6,373 nucleotides of DNA. Origin: an uncultured Collinsella sp. (lineage in GTDB: Bacteria; Actinomycetota; Coriobacteriia; Coriobacteriales; Coriobacteriaceae). A model generated the notes under the pieces. It had not been told where the DNA came from, ran no database searches, and was given only the letters and a program-made list of their open reading frames with translations. The DNA lies in NCBI GenBank assembly GCA_900555585.1, contig USLT01000040.1, forward strand, positions 1 through 6,373. The letters run 5' to 3'. Made by a program: the position numbers and the translations under genes. The first letter of the stretch is position 1. Every line of letters begins with the position of its first letter. This document shows, in pieces, positions 1-6,226 of this stretch.

Positions 1-54
1 ATGAAGACCGTCGGCGAGCTCGTCGAGCGCGTCGCCGAGGAGATCGAGGAGTAG
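1..54 (+). CDS. C-terminal end of an acyl carrier protein-like protein (partial)
   Basis: The first 17 codons read MKTVGELVERVAEEIEE and end at TAG (52-54). The pattern 'KTVGELVERV..EIEE' resembles the last helix of acyl carrier proteins, which commonly ends with a K/T-T-V-G-D/E-x-V motif and an acidic tail. The gene almost certainly starts before the window, because 17 residues are too few for a protein and the ATG at position 1 is probably an internal Met. The stop lies three bases before the next gene, so it is in the same operon as the acyltransferase and kinase. If it is an ACP, the cassette might handle acyl groups bound to a carrier as well as to CoA. The match rests on a very short stretch, and another small acidic helical protein is possible. 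Confidence 0.4.
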   Translation: MKTVGELVERVAEEIEE

Positions 55-57
55 CGC

Positions 58-1068
58 ATGGGCCTGATGGAGCAGCTTCGCGAGCGCGCGTGCGCCCATC
101 GCATGCGCGTCGCGTTCCCCGAGGGCGACGACGAGACCATGATGCGCGCCGTCGCCGAGATCACCGCCCAGGGCATCGCCGATTGCGTGCTCGTGGGCGA
201 CGCCGCCGAGCTGCGCCGCCTGGCCGGCGAGCGTGGCATCTCGCTCGACGGCATCGAGGTCGCCGACATCGCCGACGAGGCGGCTAACGCCGTGCTCGCC
301 GAGCGCTACCTCGCCCATCCCTCGTGCCCGTTCAAGGCGAAGGGCGTCTCGCGCCGCCTGGCCCGGCCCCTCGAGCACGCGTTCATCATGCAGGCGCTCG
401 ACGACGTCGACATCACCTTCGCGGGGATCGTCCACTCGACGGGCGACGTGATCCTCGCCGGACAGACCATCATCGGCCTCGCCGACGGCATCGACGCCGT
501 CAGCTCCGTCGGCATCTTCGATATCCCCGGCTGCGAGATAGGCGAGGGGGGCATGCTCGGCTTCGGCGACTCCGCCGTGTGCGCGAACCCCGACGCCGGC
601 CAGCTCGCGTCCATCGCCATCTCGGCGTGCGAGACGGTCGCGGCGCTTACCGGCTGGGATCCCCGATGCGCCCTGCTGTCCTATTCGACGTGCGGGAGCG
701 CCGAGGGCGAGCTCGTCGACAAGGTCGTCGAGGCGCGCGGCATCGCCAACGAGCGCCGGCCCGACCTCAAGATCGATGGCGAGTTCCAGTTCGATTCCGC
801 GGTCGACCCCCGCGTCGCCGGCCGCAAGGTCCGGCGCGACAGCGAGGTGGCGGGCCGCGCGAACATCGTCATCTGGCCCGACCTCAACGTCGGCAACGTC
901 GGCGTCAAGCTCGTCCAGCAATTCGCCCGTGCCGACGCGTACGGCCCCATGCTGCAGGGCTTCAGGAAGATCGTCTGCGACTGCTCGCGCTCCGCGGGCG
1001 TGAACGAGATCGTCGGCAACGTGGTCATGAGCTGCGTCCGCGCCGCGGTCATCGAGGGGGTGGCGTGA
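58..1068 (+). CDS. Phosphate acyltransferase (phosphate acetyl/butyryltransferase family)
   Basis: This 336-residue enzyme belongs to the PTA/PTB family, which converts acyl-CoA plus phosphate to acyl phosphate plus CoA in the cytoplasm. The N-terminus has the family opening VAFPEGDDE. The C-terminal half carries the phosphate acetyltransferase signature blocks: SYSTCGSAEG (208-217), IDGEFQFD (239-246), VAGRANIVIWPDLNVGN (264-280), GPMLQG (296-301) and DCSRS (308-312). These are closer to Pta than to typical Ptb proteins. The residue aligning with the proposed catalytic Asp of Methanosarcina Pta appears to be Glu317 (alignment from memory). The start at 58 is preceded by GAGGAG (46-51) with a 6-base spacer; a second ATG at 67 is possible. 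The gene sits between an ACP-like tail and a butyrate kinase, so the substrate may be butyryl-, isobutyryl-, propionyl- or acetyl-CoA. The family is secure and the substrate is not. Confidence 0.9.
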   Translation: MGLMEQLRERACAHRMRVAFPEGDDETMMRAVAEITAQGIADCVLVGDAAELRRLAGERGISLDGIEVADIADEAANAVLAERYLAHPSCPFKAKGVSRRLARPLEHAFIMQALDDVDITFAGIVHSTGDVILAGQTIIGLADGIDAVSSVGIFDIPGCEIGEGGMLGFGDSAVCANPDAGQLASIAISACETVAALTGWDPRCALLSYSTCGSAEGELVDKVVEARGIANERRPDLKIDGEFQFDSAVDPRVAGRKVRRDSEVAGRANIVIWPDLNVGNVGVKLVQQFARADAYGPMLQGFRKIVCDCSRSAGVNEIVGNVVMSCVRAAVIEGVA

Positions 1069-1070
1069 GC

Positions 1071-2186
1071 ATGGGCGCGGGGAAGGACTGGCGCGTCCTG
1101 GTGATTAACCCGGGATCAACCTCGACCAAGGTCGGGCTGTTCGAGGGCGAGCGCGCGGTGTTCGAGAAGACCGTGGACCATGCGGCGTCGGAGCTTGCCG
1201 AGTTCGGGGGAATCTCCGAGCAGATGCCGTATCGTCGGGCGGCGATCATGGACGCGCTCGCCGAGAACGGCGTCGACCTGGCGACCGTCGACGCCTTCGT
1301 GGGGCGCGGCGGTGGCTTGCTGCCCCTCATGGGCGGGACCTACGCCATCGACGAGGTCCTGCTCGACCATGCCCGCCGCGGCGCCAACGGCATCCAGCAT
1401 CCCGCGCAGCTGGGTAGCCAGATCGCATTCGAGCTCGCGCGGGTGTCGGGCGGGAAGCCCTCCTTCGTGGTCAACCCGCCCGATACCGACGAGCTGTGCG
1501 ACCTCGCGCGCATGACCGGCGTGGACGGGGTCTATCGCCATGTCCACCTGCATGCGCTCAACCTCAAGGAGACGGCGATCCGCCACGCCGCCTCCATCGG
1601 CAAGCGATACGACGAGTGCCGCCTCGTGGTCTGCCACATCGGCGGCGGCATCTCCGTCTCGGCGCACGACCACGGCCGCATGGTCGACGGGAACGATATC
1701 GTCGGGGGCGAGGGGCCGATGACCCCGACCCGCTGCGGATCGCTGCCGGTGTCCGAGGTCCTCGACTACCTCGATGCCGGACATTCCACGGCGGAGGCCC
1801 GCGCGCTCACGCTCAAGCGCGGCGGCTTCGTTAGCCTGTGCGGCACCTCCGACGCCCGCGAGGTCCGCGCCATGGCGGAAGCGGGCGACCTCCGGGCGGC
1901 GCGGGCCTGGGACGCCATGCTCTACCAGACATGCAAGTGGATCGGCGCGATGGCCTGCGTGCTCGGCGGCGCCGTCGACGGCATCCTGCTCGGCGGCGGC
2001 ATGGCGCACAGCGAGGAGCTCGTCGACGCGATCTCCGAGCGCTGCGGCTGGATCGCCCCCGTGAGCGCCTATCCGGGCGAGTTCGAGCTCGAGGCCATGG
2101 CGGCCGGCGCGCGACGGGTGCTGGACGGCATCGAGCGGCCCCTCGAGTACTCGGGCGAGCCCGTCTGGTCGGGCTTCGCCGACTAG
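1071..2186 (+). CDS. buk: Butyrate kinase (acyl phosphate to acid plus ATP)
   Basis: This 371-residue cytoplasmic kinase of the ASKHA (acetate/butyrate kinase) fold transfers phosphate from butyryl phosphate or a related acyl phosphate to ADP. Visible motifs, in order, are INPGSTSTK (12-20, phosphate loop), GRGGGLLPLMGGTY (78-91), HVHLHALN (157-164), HIGGGISVSAH (189-199), GGEGPMTPTR (from 212) and GILLGGGMAHSE (from 304). The wording of these blocks is that of butyrate kinases rather than acetate kinases, and the length is slightly above the usual 355-360. The ATG is two bases after the acyltransferase stop, with AGGGGG (1055-1060) ten bases upstream. A GTG at 1065, which overlaps the upstream TGA and has GAGG seven bases before it, is a plausible alternative adding two residues. 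With the upstream gene it forms the last two steps of an acid-producing, ATP-yielding fermentation route. Confidence 0.93.
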   Translation: MGAGKDWRVLVINPGSTSTKVGLFEGERAVFEKTVDHAASELAEFGGISEQMPYRRAAIMDALAENGVDLATVDAFVGRGGGLLPLMGGTYAIDEVLLDHARRGANGIQHPAQLGSQIAFELARVSGGKPSFVVNPPDTDELCDLARMTGVDGVYRHVHLHALNLKETAIRHAASIGKRYDECRLVVCHIGGGISVSAHDHGRMVDGNDIVGGEGPMTPTRCGSLPVSEVLDYLDAGHSTAEARALTLKRGGFVSLCGTSDAREVRAMAEAGDLRAARAWDAMLYQTCKWIGAMACVLGGAVDGILLGGGMAHSEELVDAISERCGWIAPVSAYPGEFELEAMAAGARRVLDGIERPLEYSGEPVWSGFAD

Positions 2187-2253
2187 GACGGGGTCTCGCG
2201 GCCGGCGCCCTCCCGGTTCAGTCTCGTCATTCTTCTCGACTAAGGATATCCCC

Positions 2254-2667
2254 ATGGACAAGAAGCTCTCCTCCATCGCCCGCGCGTTCCTCACGGGCGG
2301 AACCATCTGCCTGGCCATCCAGGCGATCATCACGGCGCTGGGCGCGATCATGCCGCCCGAGGTGCCCCTGGCGCTGCGCGGCGCGGTCGCGCTGCTCATC
2401 GCCGGTCTCGTCACCGTCTTCCTCACCCTTTCCGGCGCCTACGCGAGGATCGCGGAGTTCGGCGGCATGGGCGCCAACCTGCCCTTCATCGGGCTCGTCC
2501 CCGCCTTGACCGAGGTCATGTGCGAGGCCCGGGCGAAGGGCGCGTCCCTCGGCGCCGCCGTCCTCGCGGCCCTCAAGGTCATGCTGCTCCTCTTTGGCTG
2601 CGGCTTCGCCTTCAGCCTCGTGTTCGCCTTCGCCTGCACCGCCCTCGGTGTGGGAATCTTCGCCTAG
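2254..2667 (+). CDS. SpoVA-family membrane protein, SpoVAC/SpoVAEb-like (first of pair)
   Basis: This is a 137-residue, very hydrophobic protein. Likely membrane segments lie at about 11-33, 43-65 and 98-137 (long enough for one or two passes), with a semi-polar loop at 66-97. The N-terminal ARAFLTGGTICLAIQ and the central IAEFGGMGANLPFIGLVPAL (66-85) follow the pattern of SpoVAC/SpoVAEb proteins, which have an AFxxGGxICxxxQ start and an FAGAGxxVPIxGF-type loop. In Bacillus and Clostridium these proteins help move dipicolinic acid across the spore membrane, and SpoVAC acts as a mechanosensitive channel. The start is supported by AAGGA (2242-2246) with a 7-base spacer. It lies 67 bases after butyrate kinase with no clear terminator between, so readthrough is possible. 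The family call is from motif memory and the cellular role here is unknown. Confidence 0.72.
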   Translation: MDKKLSSIARAFLTGGTICLAIQAIITALGAIMPPEVPLALRGAVALLIAGLVTVFLTLSGAYARIAEFGGMGANLPFIGLVPALTEVMCEARAKGASLGAAVLAALKVMLLLFGCGFAFSLVFAFACTALGVGIFA

Positions 2668-2679
2668 GAGTTGATCAGC

Positions 2680-3024
2680 ATGACGTTCCTGCTCGCTTTC
2701 CTGCTGGGCGGCGCCCTTTGCGCCTTGGCCCAGGCCGTCTTCGTCCTCGCCAAGTTCCCCAACCCCGTCCCGTGCCTCATCTTGTTCTTCTGCGCCGGGG
2801 GCGTCCTCGGGGTCTTCGGGGTGGTCCCCATGCTCGAGGAGCTCTGCCAGGCGGGCATGATGGCCACGGTGCTCGACCCTGGTTTCGGCATCCAGGCCGG
2901 CGTGTTCTCCGCGATGGGCGGGGACCCCAAGGCGCTCGTCGCCCTGCTCGCCACCATCGTCACGATGATCGCCATGGGACTCGTCACGGGCGCCATCGCG
3001 TCCTCGCGCGCCGCCAGGAAGTAG
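2680..3024 (+). CDS. SpoVA-family membrane protein, SpoVAEb-like (second of pair)
   Basis: This 114-residue hydrophobic protein opens with MTFLLAFLLGGALCALAQ, the same AFxxGGxxCxxxQ pattern as its neighbour and as SpoVAEb. Membrane segments are likely at about 2-22, 31-48 and 85-106, and the tail SSRAARK is basic and probably cytoplasmic. The middle (PMLEELCQAGMMATVLDPGFGIQAGVF, from residue 50) occupies the place of the conserved SpoVA loop but lacks its usual Gly-Ala-Gly wording. ATG at 2680 is preferred over the in-frame TTG at 2671 because AGGAG (2666-2670) sits nine bases upstream of the ATG. That ribosome site overlaps the stop of the first SpoVA-like gene, so the two are probably translated together and may form a complex. 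No SpoVAD-like partner is present in the window. Confidence 0.68.
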   Translation: MTFLLAFLLGGALCALAQAVFVLAKFPNPVPCLILFFCAGGVLGVFGVVPMLEELCQAGMMATVLDPGFGIQAGVFSAMGGDPKALVALLATIVTMIAMGLVTGAIASSRAARK

Positions 3025-3053
3025 GGGTCGGCCTCTCCCCAGAGCGGTCCTTC

Positions 3054-3093
3054 AGCGCCCGTCCGCATGCCCTCCGGCGCGCGGACGGGCGCT
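3054..3093 (+). terminator. Strong G+C hairpin, probable terminator of the SpoVA-like block
   Basis: A perfect inverted repeat pairs GCGCCCGTCCGC (3055-3066) with GCGGACGGGCGC (3081-3092), extended by A3054-T3093 to 13 base pairs, around a 14-base loop. It begins 29 bases after the stop of the second SpoVA-like gene and lies before the rapZ promoter region. Only two T residues follow the stem, so it lacks a classical U-tract. Hairpins without U-tracts are often proposed as terminators in high-G+C bacteria, but this is not certain here. Confidence 0.55.
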
Positions 3094-3161
3094 TCGCGCC
3101 CCATGGAGCCCCCCGTGCCCATCTCCACGGCGCCGCGCGTCTCCATCGCGTCGTCGACGGG

Positions 3162-3167
3162 TATACT
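3162..3167 (+). promoter_or_regulatory. Possible -10 box of the rapZ operon
   Basis: TATACT matches the sigma-70-type -10 consensus at five of six bases and is one of few A+T-rich spots in the 3025-3200 gap. It lies 33 bases before the rapZ start, after the hairpin at 3054-3093. No good -35 hexamer is found 16-18 bases upstream and there is no TGn extension, so the call is tentative. Confidence 0.4.
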
Positions 3168-3200
3168 TGAGCGTCGAGAAGACAGCAAGGGGAGGCCAGC

Positions 3201-4121
3201 ATGACAGAACGCTCCGACATCACGACGGCCGAGCTCGCCGACCGCGTGCCAGACATCGTCATCATCACCGGCATGTCCGGCTCGGGCCGTACGCAGGCGA
3301 TGCACGTGTTCGAGGACATGGGCTACTTCTGCATCGATAACCTGCCGCCGAGCCTGATCTTGCAGCTCGCGCAGATCATCGGCATCAACACGGGCGTCGG
3401 GCGCCACCTGTGCGTCACGAGCGACCTGCGCAGCCAGGGTCTCTTCGACGAGCTGCTCGATGCGATCCAGACCCTGAACGATCACGAGATGACGTGCAAG
3501 GTCGTCTTCCTCGAGGCATCGGACGAGGTCCTCATCCGCAGGTACAGCGAGAACCGCCGGCGCCATCCGCTGGCCAAGCGCGGCGACACCACGGCCGACG
3601 CGATCCAGCGCGAGCGCGTGGCGCTCTCGAGCATCCGCGACCGCGCCGACATGGTGATCGACACCAGCCGCATGCGGACGGCGACCCTTCGCAAGCGCCT
3701 GCGCACCGCCTTCTCCGAGCTCGCCGACCAGCAGCTCATGGACGTCCACGTGTTCTCGTTCGGTTTCAAGCACGGCATGCCGGTCGAGGCCGACCTCATG
3801 ATCGACGTGCGCTTCCTGCCCAACCCCTTCTACGACCCGGAGATGCGCACGCTCACCGGCCTCGACGCGAAGGTGTCCGATTTCGTGCTGGAGCACCCCA
3901 AGACCAGGGAATTCCTCGTCGCCTGGTTCAAGCTGCTCGACGCCGTGATGCCGGGCTACGTCGCCGAGGGCAAGCCCCAGCTCTCCATAGCGATCGGCTG
4001 CACGGGCGGGCAGCACCGCAGCGTCGCGATCGCGGAGGCGACCGCGCGCTACCTCGAGGGCCACCAGTACCATGTCTCGACCTCCCATCGCGACCTCGCG
4101 AAGGCCAACGTCAGGGGCTAG
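3201..4121 (+). CDS. rapZ: RapZ/YvcJ-family nucleotide-binding protein
   Basis: This 306-residue protein of the RapZ/YvcJ family is complete, with family-typical length. The N-terminal P-loop is GMSGSGRT (24-31), with Arg where most P-loops have Lys; from memory this form is common in actinobacterial members. It is followed by GYFCIDNLPP (41-50), FLEASDEVLIRRYSENRRRHPL in the middle, and the C-terminal hallmark GCTGGQHRSV (266-275). In Escherichia coli RapZ guides RNase E to the GlmZ small RNA and so controls glucosamine-6-phosphate synthesis. In Bacillus YvcJ is a GTP/ATP-binding protein of less clear role. The ATG follows AGGGGAGG with GGAGG at 3191-3195 and a 5-base spacer. It heads the conserved rapZ-yvcK-whiA group, with yvcK starting seven bases after its stop. 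An RNA-adapter role in this organism is not shown by the sequence. Confidence 0.95.
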   Translation: MTERSDITTAELADRVPDIVIITGMSGSGRTQAMHVFEDMGYFCIDNLPPSLILQLAQIIGINTGVGRHLCVTSDLRSQGLFDELLDAIQTLNDHEMTCKVVFLEASDEVLIRRYSENRRRHPLAKRGDTTADAIQRERVALSSIRDRADMVIDTSRMRTATLRKRLRTAFSELADQQLMDVHVFSFGFKHGMPVEADLMIDVRFLPNPFYDPEMRTLTGLDAKVSDFVLEHPKTREFLVAWFKLLDAVMPGYVAEGKPQLSIAIGCTGGQHRSVAIAEATARYLEGHQYHVSTSHRDLAKANVRG

Positions 4122-4128
4122 CGGGAAG

Positions 4129-6108
4129 ATGGGAGACGCGATCAGGGCGGTCTCGATCGGCGGAGGAACCGGTCAGCCGCAGACCATACGCGCGCTGCGC
4201 CTCATGGGCGCGCGCATCGACTCGGTCGTCGCCATGGCCGACGACGGCGGCTCTACGGGCCTTCTGCGCGAGCGCGAGCACGTGGTGCCGCCGGGGGACG
4301 TCCGCAAGTGCCTCTCCGCCCTCGCCGCCGACCCGGACGCCCCGTTGGCGCGAGCCTTCGCCCACCGCTTCGCGTCGATCGACGACCACGCGCTCGGCAA
4401 CTTGCTGCTCGTCGCGCTGGCGAAGGAGACGGACTCCTTCATCGACGCGACGCGCACCTGCGAGTCCCTGCTCGGATGCGTCGGCCGCGTCCATCCCTCG
4501 ACCCTCGATTTCGTAAGCCTCTCGGGACGCACCGTCGCGGGGGACGTGGTCCACGGGCAGGCTCGGATCTCCTACGGCGCGGCCCCCTATGAGAGCGTGT
4601 GGCTCGACCAGGAGGGCGTCCATGCCAACGGCGACGCCGTCGACGCGATCCTCGGGGCCGACCTCGTCGTGCTCGGCCCCGGATCGCTGTTCACCTCCAT
4701 CATGCCGAACATCCTGGTGTCCGAGATCCGCGACGCCCTGCGCGACACGCGGGCAAAGCGCGTCTTCGTCGCCCCCAAGATAGATTCCCTGGGCGAGACC
4801 AGCGGGTTCTCGGTCGCCGACCACGTGCGCGCCCTGCTCGCGTGCGGCCTGGACGGCGCCATCGACGTCGTTTTGGTGCATGCGCCGTCTCGGGACGAGT
4901 TCGTGTACCCCTATGAGCCCTACGCGTGGAAGCGCGCGGCGATCGACGCTATCGCGGCCGGGGACGCGGCCGGCGGGGGCGTGGTGTCGAGGGAGGACAT
5001 CGAGCGCGCCAAGGACGCGCCCTTCGGTCCGATCCGCATCGACGCGGGGGACGGGTCCTGGCTGGACTCCGCCGTGCCATGCGTGCTCGCGAGGGATTTC
5101 ACCGGCGCCGGCTCCCCGGCGGTTCATGACGTCCGCAGGCTCGCGGACGCGTTGCTCGAGGTGGTGGGGGAGATGTCGTTCAGCGCCGAGGTGCGAGACG
5201 AGCTCTCGCGAACCGAACCCTCTTGCGAGTACTGCGACCTGGCGACGCTCGCCGCCCTGGCCCGGGTCTGCGGGACGCTCTCCATAGCCGGTCCGGGTCG
5301 CTACCGGCTCCAAGTCGCCACCGAGACCGGCGCCGTCGCGCGCACCATGATCGGCCTCACGCACAAGATCTTGAAGCTGAAGACCGAGTTCACGGTCCGC
5401 AGGTCCGTCCTCCATAAGGTCAGGAACTACCTGATCGCCCTTCCGGACCAGCCCGACCTCGACAAGGCGCTGGTCCTGCTCGGGATCCTCGACCGCCAGG
5501 GAGGGCTGGTCCGCGGCGTCCCGCACCATGTGGTCGCGAGGCCGTGCTGCAAGCTCGCCTATATCAGGGGCGCCCTGATCGCCGGCGGATTCGTCGCCGA
5601 TCCCAAGGGGGATTTCCATCTCGAGATCGCCGTGCAGGGGGAGGAGTTCGCCCGCGCGCTGGCGGACCTTATCGGCACGCTCGGGGTCAGGGCGCGCGTG
5701 AACGCGCGGCGCGGCTCCTTCGCCGTCTATATCAAGAGCGCCGAGGATATCGAGCGGCTTCTCGTGGCAGTCGGCGCGCGGCGCTCCGTCGCGGAGATCG
5801 AGGAGGCGCGCGCCGTCAAGTCGGTCAAGAACGACGTCAACCGTCGCGTCAACGCGGAGGTAGCCAACCAGACGCGCAGCGCCGGCGCCGCTCAGCGCCA
5901 GCTCGAGCTCATCGCGGAGCTCGAGCGCAGGGGGCTGCGCCGCGACCTGCCCCAGGCGCTGGAGGACTTCTGCCTGCTGCGGGAGCGAAACCCCGACCTC
6001 TCGCTGCGCGACCTCGGCGAGCTGGCCGAGCCCCCGCTCTCCAAGTCGGCCCTCTACCACCGCGTGCTGCGTCTCGAAAAGCTACTTGACAAGGACAATA
6101 CAATGTGA
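4129..6108 (+). CDS. YvcK (CofD-like) - WhiA fusion protein
   Basis: One uninterrupted frame encodes 659 residues. Residues 1-348 are a YvcK/GlmR protein: IGGGTGQ (10-16), ADDGGSTG (37-44), PPGDVRKCLSALA (54-66), HALGNLLLVAL (87-97), GADLVVLGPGSLFTSIMPN (176-194) and a normal C-terminus near HDVRRLADALLEVV. This family binds UDP-N-acetylglucosamine in Bacillus and affects cell-envelope synthesis and gluconeogenic growth. Residues 349-659 are a full WhiA: MSFSAEVRDELS start, degenerate homing-endonuclease-like domain, the KSVKNDVNRRVNAEVANQT segment, and a helix-turn-helix from about 605 (LPQALEDFCLL, LSLRDLGELAEPPLSKSALYHRVLRL). WhiA is a DNA-binding regulator of sporulation and division in Streptomyces. 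These are normally two adjacent genes; here no stop separates them and there is no extra linker. The ATG at 4129 has AGGGG (4113-4117) 11 bases upstream. An earlier in-frame ATG at 4072 lies inside rapZ and adds no family sequence. Confidence 0.9.
   Translation: MGDAIRAVSIGGGTGQPQTIRALRLMGARIDSVVAMADDGGSTGLLREREHVVPPGDVRKCLSALAADPDAPLARAFAHRFASIDDHALGNLLLVALAKETDSFIDATRTCESLLGCVGRVHPSTLDFVSLSGRTVAGDVVHGQARISYGAAPYESVWLDQEGVHANGDAVDAILGADLVVLGPGSLFTSIMPNILVSEIRDALRDTRAKRVFVAPKIDSLGETSGFSVADHVRALLACGLDGAIDVVLVHAPSRDEFVYPYEPYAWKRAAIDAIAAGDAAGGGVVSREDIERAKDAPFGPIRIDAGDGSWLDSAVPCVLARDFTGAGSPAVHDVRRLADALLEVVGEMSFSAEVRDELSRTEPSCEYCDLATLAALARVCGTLSIAGPGRYRLQVATETGAVARTMIGLTHKILKLKTEFTVRRSVLHKVRNYLIALPDQPDLDKALVLLGILDRQGGLVRGVPHHVVARPCCKLAYIRGALIAGGFVADPKGDFHLEIAVQGEEFARALADLIGTLGVRARVNARRGSFAVYIKSAEDIERLLVAVGARRSVAEIEEARAVKSVKNDVNRRVNAEVANQTRSAGAAQRQLELIAELERRGLRRDLPQALEDFCLLRERNPDLSLRDLGELAEPPLSKSALYHRVLRLEKLLDKDNTM
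5158..5175 (+). promoter_or_regulatory. whiA: Internal ribosome binding site and start codon for a separate WhiA
   Basis: GAGGTG (5158-5163) matches the core of the anti-Shine-Dalgarno complement and lies nine bases before ATG 5173. That ATG is exactly where ordinary WhiA proteins begin (MSFSAEVRDEL). Initiation here would give a free 311-residue WhiA in addition to the fusion. The same bases encode E-V-V-G-E of the YvcK C-terminus, so the match could also be coding sequence kept from a formerly separate gene. Whether it is used cannot be told from sequence alone. Confidence 0.5.
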
Positions 6109-6114
6109 TTTGTA
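6099..6114 (+). repeat. Short inverted repeat at the whiA stop codon
   Basis: TACAA (6099-6103) and TTGTA (6110-6114) are perfect inverted copies separated by six bases, and they straddle the TGA that ends the fusion frame (6106-6108). The arms are short and the surroundings are A+T-rich, so a chance origin is quite possible. It could be an operator-like site. A TTGACA hexamer (6086-6091) and a TACAAT hexamer (6099-6104) also occur here, but their spacing of seven bases does not make a promoter. Confidence 0.25.
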
Positions 6115-6220
6115 CGATGAAACGGTTCAATATGACCAATAGCAGGCAATTTGAAACGCTTTTTATCGTCTTTCGGAATTGAAACTTTCCAATTTCGCGT
6201 TATTCGCCCCAGAAAAAAGG

Positions 6221-6226
6221 TATATT
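6221..6226 (+). promoter_or_regulatory. Candidate -10 box for gap
   Basis: TATATT matches the -10 consensus at five of six positions and sits 71 bases before the gap start, after an A-run. The sequence 16-18 bases upstream (around 6198-6204) is a poor -35 element. TTGAAA hexamers that resemble a -35 occur at 6151-6156 and 6179-6184 but are too far away to pair with it. The site is only a candidate. Confidence 0.35.

Noticed and set aside
324..1064. In-frame extension of butyrate kinase upstream through the acyltransferase
   Set aside because: The extension is Arg-rich out-of-frame translation of the acyltransferase. Kinase homology begins just after 1071, where there is a ribosome site.
2187..2253. 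Possible terminator or promoter between buk and the first SpoVA-like gene
   Set aside because: No stable stem with a T-run and no convincing -10/-35 pair was found in these 67 bases.
1116..2426. Long open frame on the minus strand opposite butyrate kinase
   Set aside because: Its translation shows no family motif, and it mirrors the codon pattern of buk. Long antisense frames are expected in G+C-rich DNA.
2671..2679. TTG start for the second SpoVA-like gene
   Set aside because: AGGAG would be directly next to the TTG, while its spacing of nine bases to the ATG at 2680 is good.
2664..4088. Long open frame on the minus strand opposite the second SpoVA-like gene and rapZ
   Set aside because: It spans two clear + strand genes and their gap and has no recognisable domain; a composition artefact.
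4072..4128. Earlier ATG for the YvcK-WhiA gene inside rapZ
   Set aside because: The added residues do not resemble YvcK N-termini, and the start at 4129 puts the IGGGTGQ motif at the usual distance.
4111..6060. 649-codon open frame on the minus strand opposite the YvcK-WhiA gene
   Set aside because: It is low-complexity Arg/Asp/Glu/Gly-rich sequence that shadows the well-supported + strand gene.
6086..6104. TTGACA plus TACAAT as a promoter at the end of whiA
   Set aside because: Both hexamers look good alone, but only seven bases separate them, and no proper partner lies 16-18 bases from either.
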